Notes: a model not told the origin generated them from the sequence alone. 64,000 nucleotides of DNA from Aldehydirespirator sp965221605 (GCA_965221605.1 CBDCSK010000008.1:62001-126000), one strand, 5' to 3'; shown: positions 33,036 to 42,703, numbered from the stretch's first letter. A program made the numbers and translations.

Positions 33036-34222
33036 TTGATCACGCGGCCGGCTCTCAGCTCGTCGATCCGATCGCACCAACCCAACTCTTCGAGCACCTC
33101 GTCGGTGTGCTGCCCGTGGGCAGGGGAGGACGGCTCGCGCAGTTCGGCCGGCGTTGCCGAGAAGCGGGGGGCGGGCCGGGGCTGGCGGATCCGGCCCATG
33201 TGAGGATGTTCGTGCTCGGTGAAGATCTCGTTGTGGACTGTCTGGGCGTCGGTGGCGATGTCCTCCACGCCGAGCACGACCCCGAAGGGGACTTCGTGAC
33301 GTTCGAGCGCCTCCACCGCCTCGGCCAGGGGCATGGTGGCCGCGGCCGCGTGCACCGCCCGGAACACCGCGCTGGTCTGGGGCCGGTTCTTCTGGCGGTC
33401 GGTCATGGTGGCCACCCGGGGGTCCGACGAGTCCACCCCGACGGCCCGGGCCATGCCGTGGAACTCGGAGTCGGTCACTGCGGCCACCACGGCGTGACCG
33501 TCGGCGAAGGCGATGGCCCGCTGGTGAGCCGAGAACGACTGGGCCAGATGGGGCTGGTCGTTGTCGAGCGCCACCTCGTGGGCGGCCGCGTCGGCGAACA
33601 GGAACGCCACCGAAGCGTCCAGCATCGAGAGTTGGATGTGCTGGCCGCCCGCGCCCCGGTCCCGGGCGAATAGGGCGGCGGTCACGGCCTGAGCGGCGGT
33701 ATAAGAGGTGATCTTGTCAGCCGCGGCCTGGCGCAGGAACCGGGGGGACTCGTCATTGATGCCGGTCTGGTTGCCCACCAGCCCGGACTGGGCCTGGATG
33801 ACCGAGTCGTACACCCGGCGGTGCGAGTAGGGGCCGTCGGGGCCGAACCCCGACAGCGACAGGTAGACGATGTCGGGGTTGCGGGCCGAGACCGTGTCGT
33901 AGCCGAGACCCAGTCGCTCGATCACGCCCGGCCGCATGTTCTGGACGAACACGTCGGCTGTGGCGCACAGCTCGAGGACGATGTCACGGCCCCGAGGGTC
34001 GGTGCAGTCCACCGCGATCGAGCGCTTGCCACGGTTGCACATCTGGAACAGGGCCGATATCCCACCGGAGAGAACCCCCACGTAGCGGCCCTGGTCGCCG
34101 TAGCCGGGCTCCTCGACCTTGACCACGTCCGCGCCCTGGTCGACCAGCAGGCTCACGGCCAGGGGACCGGTCACGGCCACGGACATCTCGACGACGCGTA
34201 CGCCGTGCAGCGGGCCGGGCAC
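33032..34222 (-). CDS. Family III (CaiB/BaiF) CoA-transferase
   Basis: This 396-residue protein starts LHGVRVVEMSVAVTGPLAVSLLVDQGADVVKVEEPGYGDQGR, the classic family III opening, with NRGKRSIAVD and DVFVQNMRPGVIERLGLGY following. The catalytic Asp is expected in LSMLDASVAF near residue 195. These enzymes move CoA between carboxylic acids or act as racemases, activating acids for beta-oxidation-like breakdown. The gene starts with GTG at 34222, 45 nt downstream of the SnoaL-like gene, and overlaps the Nudix gene by 4 nt. Confidence 0.9.
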   Translation of the reverse strand: MPGPLHGVRVVEMSVAVTGPLAVSLLVDQGADVVKVEEPGYGDQGRYVGVLSGGISALFQMCNRGKRSIAVDCTDPRGRDIVLELCATADVFVQNMRPGVIERLGLGYDTVSARNPDIVYLSLSGFGPDGPYSHRRVYDSVIQAQSGLVGNQTGINDESPRFLRQAAADKITSYTAAQAVTAALFARDRGAGGQHIQLSMLDASVAFLFADAAAHEVALDNDQPHLAQSFSAHQRAIAFADGHAVVAAVTDSEFHGMARAVGVDSSDPRVATMTDRQKNRPQTSAVFRAVHAAAATMPLAEAVEALERHEVPFGVVLGVEDIATDAQTVHNEIFTEHEHPHMGRIRQPRPAPRFSATPAELREPSSPAHGQHTDEVLEELGWCDRIDELRAGRVIK

Positions 34223-34267
34223 TGTGCTTCGATCCTCGCGGGGTCCGGGCCGGTGCGTTCGCTGGCC

Positions 34268-34717
34268 CTATGCGGCCGGGTCCTCGCCCGAGGGCTTGGC
34301 GGGCTCGGGGACGCCGTCGAACCAGCTGGCCTCCTCCAACAGCGAGCGGCTTCTCCACCCCTCGGCGGTGCGGACCAGTTCGTGGTGGTACCAGCCGCCG
34401 GTAGCCCACATTGGGGTGTTCGGCAGCTTCAGCGGGTTGTAGACCATGGCCGTCACCTTGGCCTCGTCGCCGTCGAAGGCGATGTCGATGTTGGAGATCA
34501 GGTGCTGCATGGCCTCGAACACGGTCAAGGCTTCTTGCAGGAAGCCGACGACGGTGTCGAGGTCGCCGGCGATACCGCCGACCTGGGTGTAGTCGATGCG
34601 GGCGTCGGGTGTGAAGACGCTGCGGAACAGCTCCCAGTCCTGGCGGTCGACGGCCCGGGCGTAGCGGGTGAGCAGGTCGGTGATCTCGGCCCGGTCGATG
34701 AGGGTCTGCAGGTCCAT
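34268..34717 (-). CDS. SnoaL-like (NTF2-fold) protein
   Basis: This 149-residue protein has an NTF2/SnoaL-like cone: DRAEITDLLTRYARAVDRQDWELFRSVFTPDARIDYTQVGG, then AMQHLISNIDIAFDGDEAKVTAMVYNP and GWYHHELVRTAEGWRSRSL. The Tyr and Asp residues in helix 1 and strand 1 are in the positions used by dehydratases and isomerases of this group. The ATG at 34717 has a TATCGT box 6 nt upstream. It may be co-transcribed with the CoA-transferase and Nudix genes. Reaction unknown. Confidence 0.75.
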   Translation of the reverse strand: MDLQTLIDRAEITDLLTRYARAVDRQDWELFRSVFTPDARIDYTQVGGIAGDLDTVVGFLQEALTVFEAMQHLISNIDIAFDGDEAKVTAMVYNPLKLPNTPMWATGGWYHHELVRTAEGWRSRSLLEEASWFDGVPEPAKPSGEDPAA

Positions 34718-34723
34718 CACCCC

Positions 34724-34729
34724 ACGATA
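34724..34729 (-). promoter_or_regulatory. -10 box for SnoaL-like gene
   Basis: On the minus strand TATCGT lies 6 nt before the ATG at 34717. Confidence 0.5.
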
Positions 34730-34760
34730 CGGAGAAGTACCGGTATTAGGGTTCGCGCCG

Positions 34761-35966
34761 GTGAGCACGGGAGAGCCGGCCGGTGACGGTCGAGAAGTGG
34801 CCGTCGAGAGAGACCGCTGCGAGCGATGGTTCGTCCGGCAGGGGTTGCCGCACCTGATACACGACTACTCGGCCAGCACCGACGTGCTCACCCGAGCGAC
34901 ACCGTTTCTCGCCTTCGTAGTCTTCTTGGAGTTCTTCCTGGTGTTCGGCGACCGGTGGCGCGGCTGGGCCCAGGCCGGGGTGTTCGCGCTGGGCCTGGCG
35001 GTGGCTGTTGCGGCCGTGGCTCTGGTCAACCGGTTGCGCGGCCGGCGCCTGGGGCAACTGCCCGACAGGGTCGGCCTGTGGGAGATCCTGGCGTATCTCG
35101 GGCTGCCGGCGATCTTCGCCGGGCTCGGCGCGACCGGCTCTGTCGTCGAGGACGCCGGGTTCTTCGTGGTGGTCAACGTCGTGGTGCTCGGCGTGGCCTA
35201 CCTCGTCACCAGTTGGGGGCTGGTTCCGATGGTGCGGTGGTCTCTGGGGCAGCTGGGTCGCCAGGTCGGCCGGATGACGACGCTCCTGGCCAAGTCGCTG
35301 CCGATCCTGCTGGTGTTCTCGGGCTTCATCTTCCTCAACGCCGAGATGTGGCAGGTGGCCCACGACTTCACGCTTCCCTACTTCGGGATGGTGGCTGCGC
35401 TGCTCGTGGCGGTGGGGACGCTGTTCGTGACGATCTCGGTGCGGCGCCTGGCAGTGGACCTGGCCCGGTTCTCATCGTGGTCCGATGTGCGGTCCCGGTG
35501 TGCGGGCACGCCGGTTGAGCCGCTGGTGCCCGGGGACTCGGCCGCGCCGCCCGACTCGCCGCGGTTGAGCCGCAGAGCCCGGATGAACGTAAGCCTGCTG
35601 TTGTTCGTGGCCCAGAGCATCCAGATCATGCTGGTGGCGCTGATCGTGACGCTCTTCTACGTGCTGTTCGGGATCTTCACGGTGCGGGAGGCGACCCTGC
35701 TGGACTGGACCACGCTGTCCGAGCTGACGTGGCGGGAGTCATGGGCGGTTCAGATCCCTCTGTGGGGCGAGGATCTGCTGTTCACCCGGCCTCTGGTGCT
35801 GGTGTCTGCTTTCATCGGCCTGTTCTCCGGGCTGCAGTTCGCGGTCTCGGTCGTGCTCGACGCCGCATACCGGTCGGAGTTCGCCGAGGACATGACCGAG
35901 GAGTTGCGAGAGGCCCTGGCCGTCCGGGCCGTCTACCACCGCGTCCTGGTGCCCGCCTCGGCTTGA
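34761..35966 (+). CDS. Multi-pass membrane protein of unknown function
   Basis: This 401-residue protein has about seven to eight hydrophobic helices (ATPFLAFVVFLEFFLVFG, AGVFALGLAVAVAAVALV, FFVVVNVVVLGVAYLVTSWGL, LPILLVFSGFIFL, YFGMVAALLVAVGTLFVTI, VSLLLFVAQSIQIMLVALIVTLFYVLFGIF, PLVLVSAFIGLFSGL) and a cytoplasmic Pro-rich loop in the middle. The C-terminus ends with a short helix. I do not recognise the family. GTG 34761 is taken because a TAGGGT box is 8 nt upstream and the sequence before it is not protein-like. It diverges from the SnoaL gene. Confidence 0.65.
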   Translation: MSTGEPAGDGREVAVERDRCERWFVRQGLPHLIHDYSASTDVLTRATPFLAFVVFLEFFLVFGDRWRGWAQAGVFALGLAVAVAAVALVNRLRGRRLGQLPDRVGLWEILAYLGLPAIFAGLGATGSVVEDAGFFVVVNVVVLGVAYLVTSWGLVPMVRWSLGQLGRQVGRMTTLLAKSLPILLVFSGFIFLNAEMWQVAHDFTLPYFGMVAALLVAVGTLFVTISVRRLAVDLARFSSWSDVRSRCAGTPVEPLVPGDSAAPPDSPRLSRRARMNVSLLLFVAQSIQIMLVALIVTLFYVLFGIFTVREATLLDWTTLSELTWRESWAVQIPLWGEDLLFTRPLVLVSAFIGLFSGLQFAVSVVLDAAYRSEFAEDMTEELREALAVRAVYHRVLVPASA

Positions 35967-36020
35967 GGCCTCCGGCTGTCGAGCTTGGCCCCTTGATCGC
36001 ACGCCAGACTGCTAGCTTCG

Positions 36021-36060
36021 GAAGATTTATAGTCAATATTGAGAAATTATATGATGTATC
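36021..36060. promoter_or_regulatory. AT-rich upstream region of HNH gene
   Basis: This 40-nt stretch is strongly AT-rich (for example TTTATAGTCAATATT) in GC-rich surroundings and precedes the 13E12-type HNH gene. It probably holds its promoter or an imported upstream region. Confidence 0.45.
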
Positions 36061-36085
36061 AGGTTGTGTTGTCATACGGGGTGGA

Positions 36086-36091
36086 TAGAGT
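36086..36091 (+). promoter_or_regulatory. -10 box for HNH gene
   Basis: TAGAGT lies 7 nt before the ATG at 36099. Confidence 0.5.
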
Positions 36092-36098
36092 TGTTGTC

Positions 36099-37565
36099 AT
36101 GGAGCGAACAGGTGTTCTGACTCGTGGCAGCGAGCATCCCGGGGAAGGGTCGGGGGCTCGCGAGGGTGTTCGGCTCGACAACGATGGGGTGCTTGGAGAC
36201 TCCTCGCCGGGAGACACGTTAGAGATGGCCTGCGAGGTCCTGCGCTCGGTGTCTTTGGAGGGGTTGGGCGAGGACGAGTTGTGCCGGGTGGTGTGGGGGG
36301 CGGGCCGCCTGAAGGCGTTGGCTGATGCGCTGACGCTGCGTGCCGTCAGCGGGTTGGAGGAGTTGAGAGTCGGCTCGGCACGTGAGGCGCTTGTTGCTGG
36401 GGCGAAGCTGTCGGGGCGGTCGGCGAGGCGGGTGACTGACGTGGCCCGTCAGGTGGAGCAGATGCCCAACGTTGGTCGGCTCGTCGATAGCGGGGAGTTG
36501 CCGCTGGAAAGCGTGTTCGCTCTCGGAGCCGCGGCCCGACAGTGCGGAGCGGGCGTTGTGGACGCATCCGACGAGTTGCTGTATCAGGCTACGACCCGGG
36601 ACGCCGGGTCGTTCAGCCGCTTCGCTCGGAGGTTCGCGCAGCGGCATGATCCCGCGGCCGGTGGTGACCTGCTCAAGGGACAGCGCAACAGCCGCAAGGC
36701 CGATCTGTTCGTCGGCAGCGACGGCATGGGAGTGCTCAACGGCGAGATGGATCCCGTCAGCTTCGGCCTGCTGGAGCAGGCGGTGGACGAGCGCAGGGAC
36801 TACTTGTGGCGCAAGGACGGCGGACGCGACGGCACTCCCGACGCAGTGCGCAGCAACGGGCAGCGCACTATGGACGCCGTCTTCGAACTCTGCACCGGAC
36901 GGGATGCGCTGACCTACGAGCCGCTCACGGCCGAGGACGGTCCCCGGGGGACTCGCCGTCTACCGCCGGGCAGGATCATCGCGGTGACTGCGGGAGTCGT
37001 GGACGGAACCGATCGAGACGGCTCGTGTGAGATCATCGGCGTCGGGCCAGTGCCTCCCACGGTGCTCGACAGCATCTCGCCCGACGATCGGCTGGTTGGC
37101 GCCATCTTCGGTGGGAACGGCCAGCCGCTGTGGCTGGGTCGCATGCGGCGGCTGGCGACCCTCGACCAGTACGTGGCCGTGGCGCTACGCGACCGTGGAT
37201 GCGTGTTGTGCCGGGCTCCGATGCACCGGTGCAGACTCCACCACGTAGACGAGTTCTTTGCCGATGAGGGTCTGACGGACATCGAGAACCTCGTTGCGCT
37301 GTGCAATCGCTGCCACCTGTGGCTGCATCGGAGCAACCGGCGTGTTGTGCGCAACGTAGACGCCTACGGGGTAATCGCTTGGTCCACCGCTCCGCGGGGC
37401 CCCGATCCCGGTGGCGGCGGGATGGAGGATCTCGATGTGGTCGGACCTGTAGGTGGGATGAATGGCAGCGTGGGCTTCGATCACGCCGACGTGCTGGCGA
37501 CCGGCAAGGCCGGAATCGGGGTCGGTTCAACGGGCCGCGGTCCCCCCATTGTTGGGCAGCGATGA
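36099..37565 (+). CDS. DUF222/HNH endonuclease (13E12-repeat family)
   Basis: This 488-residue protein has the long helical DUF222 domain (LADALTLRAVSGLEELR, LSGRSARRVTDVARQVEQMP) followed by an HNH domain: CVLCRAPMHRCRLHHVDEF, then IENLVALCNRCHLWLHR, giving Cys-x2-Cys, His-His, Asn and Cys-x2-Cys-His. This 13E12 family is multicopy and mobile in mycobacteria and relatives. The nuclease fold implies DNA cleavage but a role is not established. ATG 36099 is preferred over one 60 nt upstream because of its -10 box. The last 60 residues (GGGGMEDLDVVGPVGGMNG) are low-complexity. Confidence 0.85.
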   Translation: MERTGVLTRGSEHPGEGSGAREGVRLDNDGVLGDSSPGDTLEMACEVLRSVSLEGLGEDELCRVVWGAGRLKALADALTLRAVSGLEELRVGSAREALVAGAKLSGRSARRVTDVARQVEQMPNVGRLVDSGELPLESVFALGAAARQCGAGVVDASDELLYQATTRDAGSFSRFARRFAQRHDPAAGGDLLKGQRNSRKADLFVGSDGMGVLNGEMDPVSFGLLEQAVDERRDYLWRKDGGRDGTPDAVRSNGQRTMDAVFELCTGRDALTYEPLTAEDGPRGTRRLPPGRIIAVTAGVVDGTDRDGSCEIIGVGPVPPTVLDSISPDDRLVGAIFGGNGQPLWLGRMRRLATLDQYVAVALRDRGCVLCRAPMHRCRLHHVDEFFADEGLTDIENLVALCNRCHLWLHRSNRRVVRNVDAYGVIAWSTAPRGPDPGGGGMEDLDVVGPVGGMNGSVGFDHADVLATGKAGIGVGSTGRGPPIVGQR

Positions 37566-37809
37566 GGTTCGTGGCGACCGTGCTGGCGAGCAGCGCGAGG
37601 ATGGCACGTCCCGACTCGAGGTGGCCATCCTCGCTCGGCTGGCTAGAGCCGCACTTCGGCCTGAGGATGCCCGAAGGATCACCGATATTCCAAGCCTCAG
37701 CCGCTACCTTCGATTCCATCGGTGAGCCGCACCTGAGTCCCCGTCAGGCGAGCCCCACGGCGGCGCGCTGCGCACGAGGAGCCTCAAGAAGAAGATCCCG
37801 GAGACGACT

Positions 37810-40353
37810 GTGTCACCCCAACAGCAACTGACGACCGCGACCCTCGACCCCGTCCCGGCCCGTCATGTAGACGACGTGCCGGTGGCCGAGGAGATGAGCG
37901 ACTCGTTCCTCGCCTACGCCCTGTCGGTCATCACCGCCCGCGCCATCCCCGACGTGCGGGACGGCCTGAAGCCGGTGCAGCGCCGGGTGCTGTGGTCGAT
38001 GCTGCAGATGGGCCTGCGACCCGGCACCCCGTACCGCAAGTCGGCGCGGGTCGTGGGTGACACGATGGGCCGCTACCACCCTCATGGCGACGCCGCCATC
38101 TACGACACCCTCGTCCGTATGGGCCAGGACTTCAGCCGCATGGTTGCGCTGGTGGATCCCCAGGGCAACTTCGGCAGCCTCGACGACCCGCCGGCCGCCT
38201 CCCGCTACACCGAATGCCGCCTGAGCGAGGCCGCCATGGACATGGTGAGCGAACTCGATGAGGACACCGTCGACTTCCGGCCCACCTATGACGGCGAGGA
38301 CATCGAGCCTGCCGTTCTTCCTGCGGCGCTGCCCAACCTGCTCGTCAACGGTACGGCCGGTATCGCCGTGGGCATGGCCACCAACATGCTGCCCCACAAT
38401 CTTGCCGAGGTCGGCGAGGCCATCGAGTTGGTGATGAGCAAGCAGCCCAGCAACGCGGCCACTGACGCACGGTCGACAGGAGGCGCCAAGCCGGCCCGGA
38501 GGCGCAAGGCGAGGCCGGCAACCGAGGAGCTCTTGGAGGTCCTGCCCGGACCCGACTTCCCCGGTGGAGGCATCGTCGTCTCCGACGAGGGCCTGAAGGC
38601 GGCCTACGACACCGGCAGGGGATCGGTCAGGGTGCGGGCCCGTGTCAGCATCGAGGCTGTGACCCGGCGCCGCCAAGCGGTGATCGTCACCGAACTGCCC
38701 CATCTCGTTGGTCCCGAACGGGTGGTCTCCCGGATCACCGAACTAGCCGGAGCGGGCCGGCTGCAGAGCGTCGCCGGCATCGCCGACCTGAGCGACATGG
38801 AAGGCCTACGCCTGCAGATCGACCTGAAGCCGGGAGTCGACGCCGACGTTGCGCTCTCCGAGCTCTACCGGCTCACGCCGCTTGAGGAGGCCGTGAGCGT
38901 CAACAACGTGGTGCTGGTCGACGGCGTGCCCACCACCGTCGGGCTCCGGGAGCTGTCCGAGCACTACGTCGCCCACCGCCTCCAGGTCGTGGTGCGTCGC
39001 ACCCGCTTCCGACTGCGGCGGGCCGGCGAGCGGCTTCACATCGTGGAGGGCCTGCTCGCCGCCCTCGACAACATCGATGAGGTGGTGGCGCTGATCCGAG
39101 GCTCTCAGGACGCCGCCGAGGCCCGTGACGGGCTCATCGAGCGCTTCGAGCTAACCGAGGTGCAGGCGAACCACATACTCGACATGGCACTTCGGCGGCT
39201 CACGGCGCTGGAGCGCCAGAAGCTCGACGATGAGGCTGCCCAGCTCCGAGCCGACATCGAAGACCTGAAGGAAATCCTCTCCGGCCGGCGCCGCCAGCGC
39301 TCCATCGTGCGGAGCGAGCTTCGACGGATCGTCGAGGATCACGGCCGGCCCCGGCGCAGCCGGATCATCGCGGTTGAAGTGCTCGAGCGAGAGTCCGCCA
39401 GCCGCCCCGGCGGTGACGGTGGCTCCGCGGCCTCGTTCGAGCCGGTCGAGGCGGGACCCGATCTTCCCTGCGTGGTAACGGTGTCGACGAGCGGCAACAT
39501 CGGACGGTCCTCTCTGAAGGTGCAGCGGCGAGCGTCGCCGGGGCGTCACGATCTGATCGCCGCCAGGGTGGCTACCTCGACAGGCTCGCCGGTGGCCGCG
39601 GTCACATCGGCCGGGCGGGTGTTCGACGTGCTCGGAGGCGAGATCGAGGAGGCGTCCAACCGGCTGCGGGGCGTCGATGCTTCCGCCGTCTTCGACTTGG
39701 ACCCCAAAGAGACAGTCCTGGCTCTCGTCGCCGGCGGGGACGACAGGCTCGTGATGGTCACGGCCGGTGGCACCATCAAACGGCTCGACGCCGAGGAGGT
39801 GCTCGGCTCGCCGGCGGGGTCGTCATTGATCGCGTTGGGAGCGAAGGACCGCGTGGCGTGCGCATTCACCGCCCCCGAGGACGCCGATGTCGTGATTGCA
39901 GCCAGCGACGGGCGGGCCCTGCGCCTGGAGGCGTCCTCCGTGCGGTTGCAGCGCCGGGCCGCGGCGGGAATGGCCGGCATCAAGTTGCGCGACGGCTCCG
40001 TCCCGGTGGGTGCCGGTGCCGTCGTCGATGAAGCCGCGCTGGTCGTCGCAACCGGCGCGGGCCCTGCCGCGGGCGCCGGCAAGAGCGGGATCAAGGTCAC
40101 TCCATGCTCCGAGTTGCCGACGCAGGGAAGGGGCACCCAGGGCGTCCTGGTGGTCAAGTTGCTGCCCGTCGAGTCTGTGGTAGCCGCCGCGGTGGGCCCG
40201 GCTGAGGGAATGCTGGCTCTGATGGGACAGGACGACAATCCACGCAGGATCGACCCCCACCCCGTGCCCGTGCGAGTCGACCCGACGGCGCGCTATCGCT
40301 CACCCCAGCGCAGCGATCGGCGCATCCATGTGCTGGCGCCGGGGAGGTGGTGA
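37810..40353 (+). CDS. parC: Type IIA topoisomerase subunit A, ParC-like
   Basis: This 847-residue protein has the breakage-rejoining domain with DGLKPVQRRVLWSM, the HPHGDAAIYD quinolone-region motif (90-99) and catalytic Tyr133 (AASRYTEC). A long C-terminal domain follows with beta-pinwheel-like repeats (AAVTSAGRVFDVLGGEI, LVMVTAGGTIKRLDAEEV). The canonical GyrA-box (QRRGGKG) is not seen; at the expected place there is VQRRASPGRHDLI. DDPPAA and DEDTVDF also favour topoisomerase IV (ParC). GTG 37810 has GGAG 6 nt upstream. It precedes the B subunit by 4 nt. The gyrase alternative cannot be fully excluded. No dnaA or dnaN is near. Confidence 0.75.
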   Translation: MSPQQQLTTATLDPVPARHVDDVPVAEEMSDSFLAYALSVITARAIPDVRDGLKPVQRRVLWSMLQMGLRPGTPYRKSARVVGDTMGRYHPHGDAAIYDTLVRMGQDFSRMVALVDPQGNFGSLDDPPAASRYTECRLSEAAMDMVSELDEDTVDFRPTYDGEDIEPAVLPAALPNLLVNGTAGIAVGMATNMLPHNLAEVGEAIELVMSKQPSNAATDARSTGGAKPARRRKARPATEELLEVLPGPDFPGGGIVVSDEGLKAAYDTGRGSVRVRARVSIEAVTRRRQAVIVTELPHLVGPERVVSRITELAGAGRLQSVAGIADLSDMEGLRLQIDLKPGVDADVALSELYRLTPLEEAVSVNNVVLVDGVPTTVGLRELSEHYVAHRLQVVVRRTRFRLRRAGERLHIVEGLLAALDNIDEVVALIRGSQDAAEARDGLIERFELTEVQANHILDMALRRLTALERQKLDDEAAQLRADIEDLKEILSGRRRQRSIVRSELRRIVEDHGRPRRSRIIAVEVLERESASRPGGDGGSAASFEPVEAGPDLPCVVTVSTSGNIGRSSLKVQRRASPGRHDLIAARVATSTGSPVAAVTSAGRVFDVLGGEIEEASNRLRGVDASAVFDLDPKETVLALVAGGDDRLVMVTAGGTIKRLDAEEVLGSPAGSSLIALGAKDRVACAFTAPEDADVVIAASDGRALRLEASSVRLQRRAAAGMAGIKLRDGSVPVGAGAVVDEAALVVATGAGPAAGAGKSGIKVTPCSELPTQGRGTQGVLVVKLLPVESVVAAAVGPAEGMLALMGQDDNPRRIDPHPVPVRVDPTARYRSPQRSDRRIHVLAPGRW

Positions 40354-40357
40354 GGCA

Positions 40358-42634
40358 GTGGCACACCCGAACCGGACGGCTGGAGCGTCCACCGAGATGA
40401 CCCTGCCGTTGACTCCGGGCGACGCCGCGACACCGAACGCCGGTGTTCAGCCGCCCTCCCGGGCCGGCGCCTCCAACGGAGCAGTTCGTCCCGGCGGCGC
40501 CGCCAACGGCCGCCATCCCGCCGACTCCGCGGGCTCGGGCGATTCCATCGGTGCCGACTCCAACGCCGGAGACACCTACGACGCCGATTCCATCGAGACG
40601 CTCGAAGGGCTCGAGGCCGTCCGCAAGCGCCCGGCCATGTACATCGGCGGCAACGGCTCCGAGGGTCTCATGCACCTCGTGTGGGAGATCGTGGACAACG
40701 CCGTGGACGAGGCCGCCGCCGGCTTCGCCACAAGAGTGGGGGTGACACTGCATCGCAACGGATCGGTCGAGGTGACCGACAACGGTCGTGGCATTCCTGT
40801 CAACAAGCATCCCGAACGCGACGTGTCGGCCCTCGAGGTGGTGTTCACCGAACTGCACGCGGGCGGGAAGTTCGGCGAGGGCGCCTACAAGGCCTCGGGC
40901 GGGTTGCATGGTGTCGGGGCCTCTGTCGTCAACGCCCTGTCGACCCGCCTTGACGTGGAAGTGCGCCGCGACGGGTACGTGAACGAGCTGAGCTTCTCGA
41001 ACCAGGAGCCCGGCCATTTTGTCGGTGGCGAGTTCCGGGTCGGCAGCGATGTGCGGCCCGTGAACCGGCGAACCAAGGCGACTGGCACCACCGTCCGGTT
41101 CTGGCCTGACATGGCCCTGTTCCACCCCGAGGCGCGCATCGACGCCGACGAGGTGCGCCGCCGGGTCCGCCAGATGTGCTTCCTGGTTCCCGGCCTCAAG
41201 ATGACGGTGGACGACCGCCGCCCGGGCGCGGCAGCCGAGCCTTTCGTCTTCGTGAGTAGGGGCGGGCTTGCCGACATGGTGAGGGAGCGCTCCGAGAGCG
41301 CCGGGGAGGACGCCGTGAGCGGTGTGATCACCGCCAACGGCATCGAGACGTTCACCGAGAAGGTCCCCGTCGACGGCAAGATCACCGAAGTCGAGCGTGA
41401 GTGCACTGTCGACATCGCGCTGCGCTGGATAGCGGGGTACGACAGCGATGTGGTCTCCTTCGTGAACACGATCCCCACTACCTCGGGCGGCACCCACCTT
41501 GCCGGCTTCGACAAGGCGCTCACGCGAGTGGTCAACAGCGTGCTGCTGAAGGACAACCGGAAGCTGGCCCGGCTGGCCCGCGATTCCCGCGGCGGCGCGG
41601 GCGCCAGAAACGGCAAGACCAACGCCACCAAGGACGATGTGCGCGAGGGCTTGGTCGCCGCGGTCAAGGTGACCTTCTCCGAGCCGCAGTTCCGCGGTCA
41701 GACCAAGCAGGAGTTGGGCACGCCCGCGGTCGAGGGCATCGTGGCCAGGGTCACCTATGAGCAGCTCAAGGAGTGGTTCGAGCCCGGCGGTGGACCCCGG
41801 ACCCAGGTCAAGGCCATAGGCGACAAGTTGGCCGCCGCGGTGACGAACCGGGTCGCCTCCAAGCAGATGCTCGACACCAAGCGCAAGGCGGCCAGCCTCG
41901 GCTCGACCGGCATGCCCGACAAGCTGGCCGACTGCCGCATCCACGGTGACCGAGCCGAGTTGGTCCTAGTGGAGGGCGACTCGGCCGCCGGTCCGGCCAA
42001 GCGGGGCCGGGACTCGGAGTTCATGGCCATACTGCCGCTGCGGGGCAAGATCGTGAACGCGGCCAAGGCGAGCCCCAAACAGGTGCTCGACAATGCTGAG
42101 GCGCAGGCCATCTTCACCGCCATGGGCGCGGGTGCGGGAGATGCCTTCGACATCGGGGCCGCCCGCTACGGCCGGATCGTCATCCTCTGTGACGCCGACG
42201 TCGACGGCAGCCACATCCGCTGCCTGCTGCTCACTCTGATCCACGGCTACATGAGGGAGATGCTCACTCAGGGCCGGGTTTTCTCGGCCCAGCCGCCGCT
42301 CTACACCGCTCGAGTGGGGGACCGGACCTACCGGGCCTTCTCCGACGAGGAACGTGACCGCCTTACCGCCGAGCTGACCCGGGGAAGGCGCAAGGTCGAC
42401 AGCATCAAGTGGCAGCGGTTCAAGGGTCTGGGGGAGATGAACACCGACGAGCTGCGCCACTGCGCGCTGGATCCCGCCACCCGGACCCTGCGCCGGCTCA
42501 CGATGGCCGACGCCCAGCAGGCCCAGGCCGCGGCCGACATGTTCGAAGTCCTTATGGGAAACGACGTGGCCCAGCGCCGCGACTACCTGGTCGAGAACTC
42601 GTCGCTGGTGGACGAGGCGACCCTCGACATCTGA
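40358..42634 (+). CDS. parE: Type IIA topoisomerase subunit B, ParE-like
   Basis: This 758-residue protein has the GHKL ATPase motifs EIVDNAVDEA, DNGRGIPV and GGLHGVGASVVN, a transducer domain, and the TOPRIM motifs EGDSAAGPAKRGRDSEFMAILPLRGKI and DADVDGSH. GyrB normally has EGDSAGGSAK here, so the Ala/Pro variant supports a ParE-type subunit. The first 70 residues are low-complexity (Gly, Ala, Asn, Ser) and unusual. GTG 40358 has GGGGAGG 10 nt upstream; ATG 40397 is an alternative. With ParC it forms a decatenating, chromosome-segregating enzyme. It begins 4 nt after the ParC stop. Confidence 0.8.
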   Translation: MAHPNRTAGASTEMTLPLTPGDAATPNAGVQPPSRAGASNGAVRPGGAANGRHPADSAGSGDSIGADSNAGDTYDADSIETLEGLEAVRKRPAMYIGGNGSEGLMHLVWEIVDNAVDEAAAGFATRVGVTLHRNGSVEVTDNGRGIPVNKHPERDVSALEVVFTELHAGGKFGEGAYKASGGLHGVGASVVNALSTRLDVEVRRDGYVNELSFSNQEPGHFVGGEFRVGSDVRPVNRRTKATGTTVRFWPDMALFHPEARIDADEVRRRVRQMCFLVPGLKMTVDDRRPGAAAEPFVFVSRGGLADMVRERSESAGEDAVSGVITANGIETFTEKVPVDGKITEVERECTVDIALRWIAGYDSDVVSFVNTIPTTSGGTHLAGFDKALTRVVNSVLLKDNRKLARLARDSRGGAGARNGKTNATKDDVREGLVAAVKVTFSEPQFRGQTKQELGTPAVEGIVARVTYEQLKEWFEPGGGPRTQVKAIGDKLAAAVTNRVASKQMLDTKRKAASLGSTGMPDKLADCRIHGDRAELVLVEGDSAAGPAKRGRDSEFMAILPLRGKIVNAAKASPKQVLDNAEAQAIFTAMGAGAGDAFDIGAARYGRIVILCDADVDGSHIRCLLLTLIHGYMREMLTQGRVFSAQPPLYTARVGDRTYRAFSDEERDRLTAELTRGRRKVDSIKWQRFKGLGEMNTDELRHCALDPATRTLRRLTMADAQQAQAAADMFEVLMGNDVAQRRDYLVENSSLVDEATLDI

Positions 42635-42697
42635 GCAGCTGGCATCGTCGGGCACTCGCCACGTCCGGGCATCCGGGCCGGCGTCACACCGGTGAGC

Positions 42698-42703
42698 TAG
42701 AAC
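42698..42703 (+). promoter_or_regulatory. -10-like box for RecB-like gene
   Basis: TAGAAC lies 6 nt before the ATG at 42710, differing from the consensus only in the last base. Confidence 0.45.

Noticed and set aside
36914..37719. Minus-strand ORFs under the HNH gene
   Set aside because: They are shadows of the DUF222/HNH frame with Arg/Pro-rich composition and no domain.
37566..37809. Small gene between HNH and parC
   Set aside because: Open frames here are Arg-rich fragments without start signals; the stretch is probably the parC leader.
37810..42634. Replication origin region because of gyrase-like genes
   Set aside because: There is no dnaA, dnaN or recF, no DnaA-box cluster beside them, and the motifs favour ParC/ParE.
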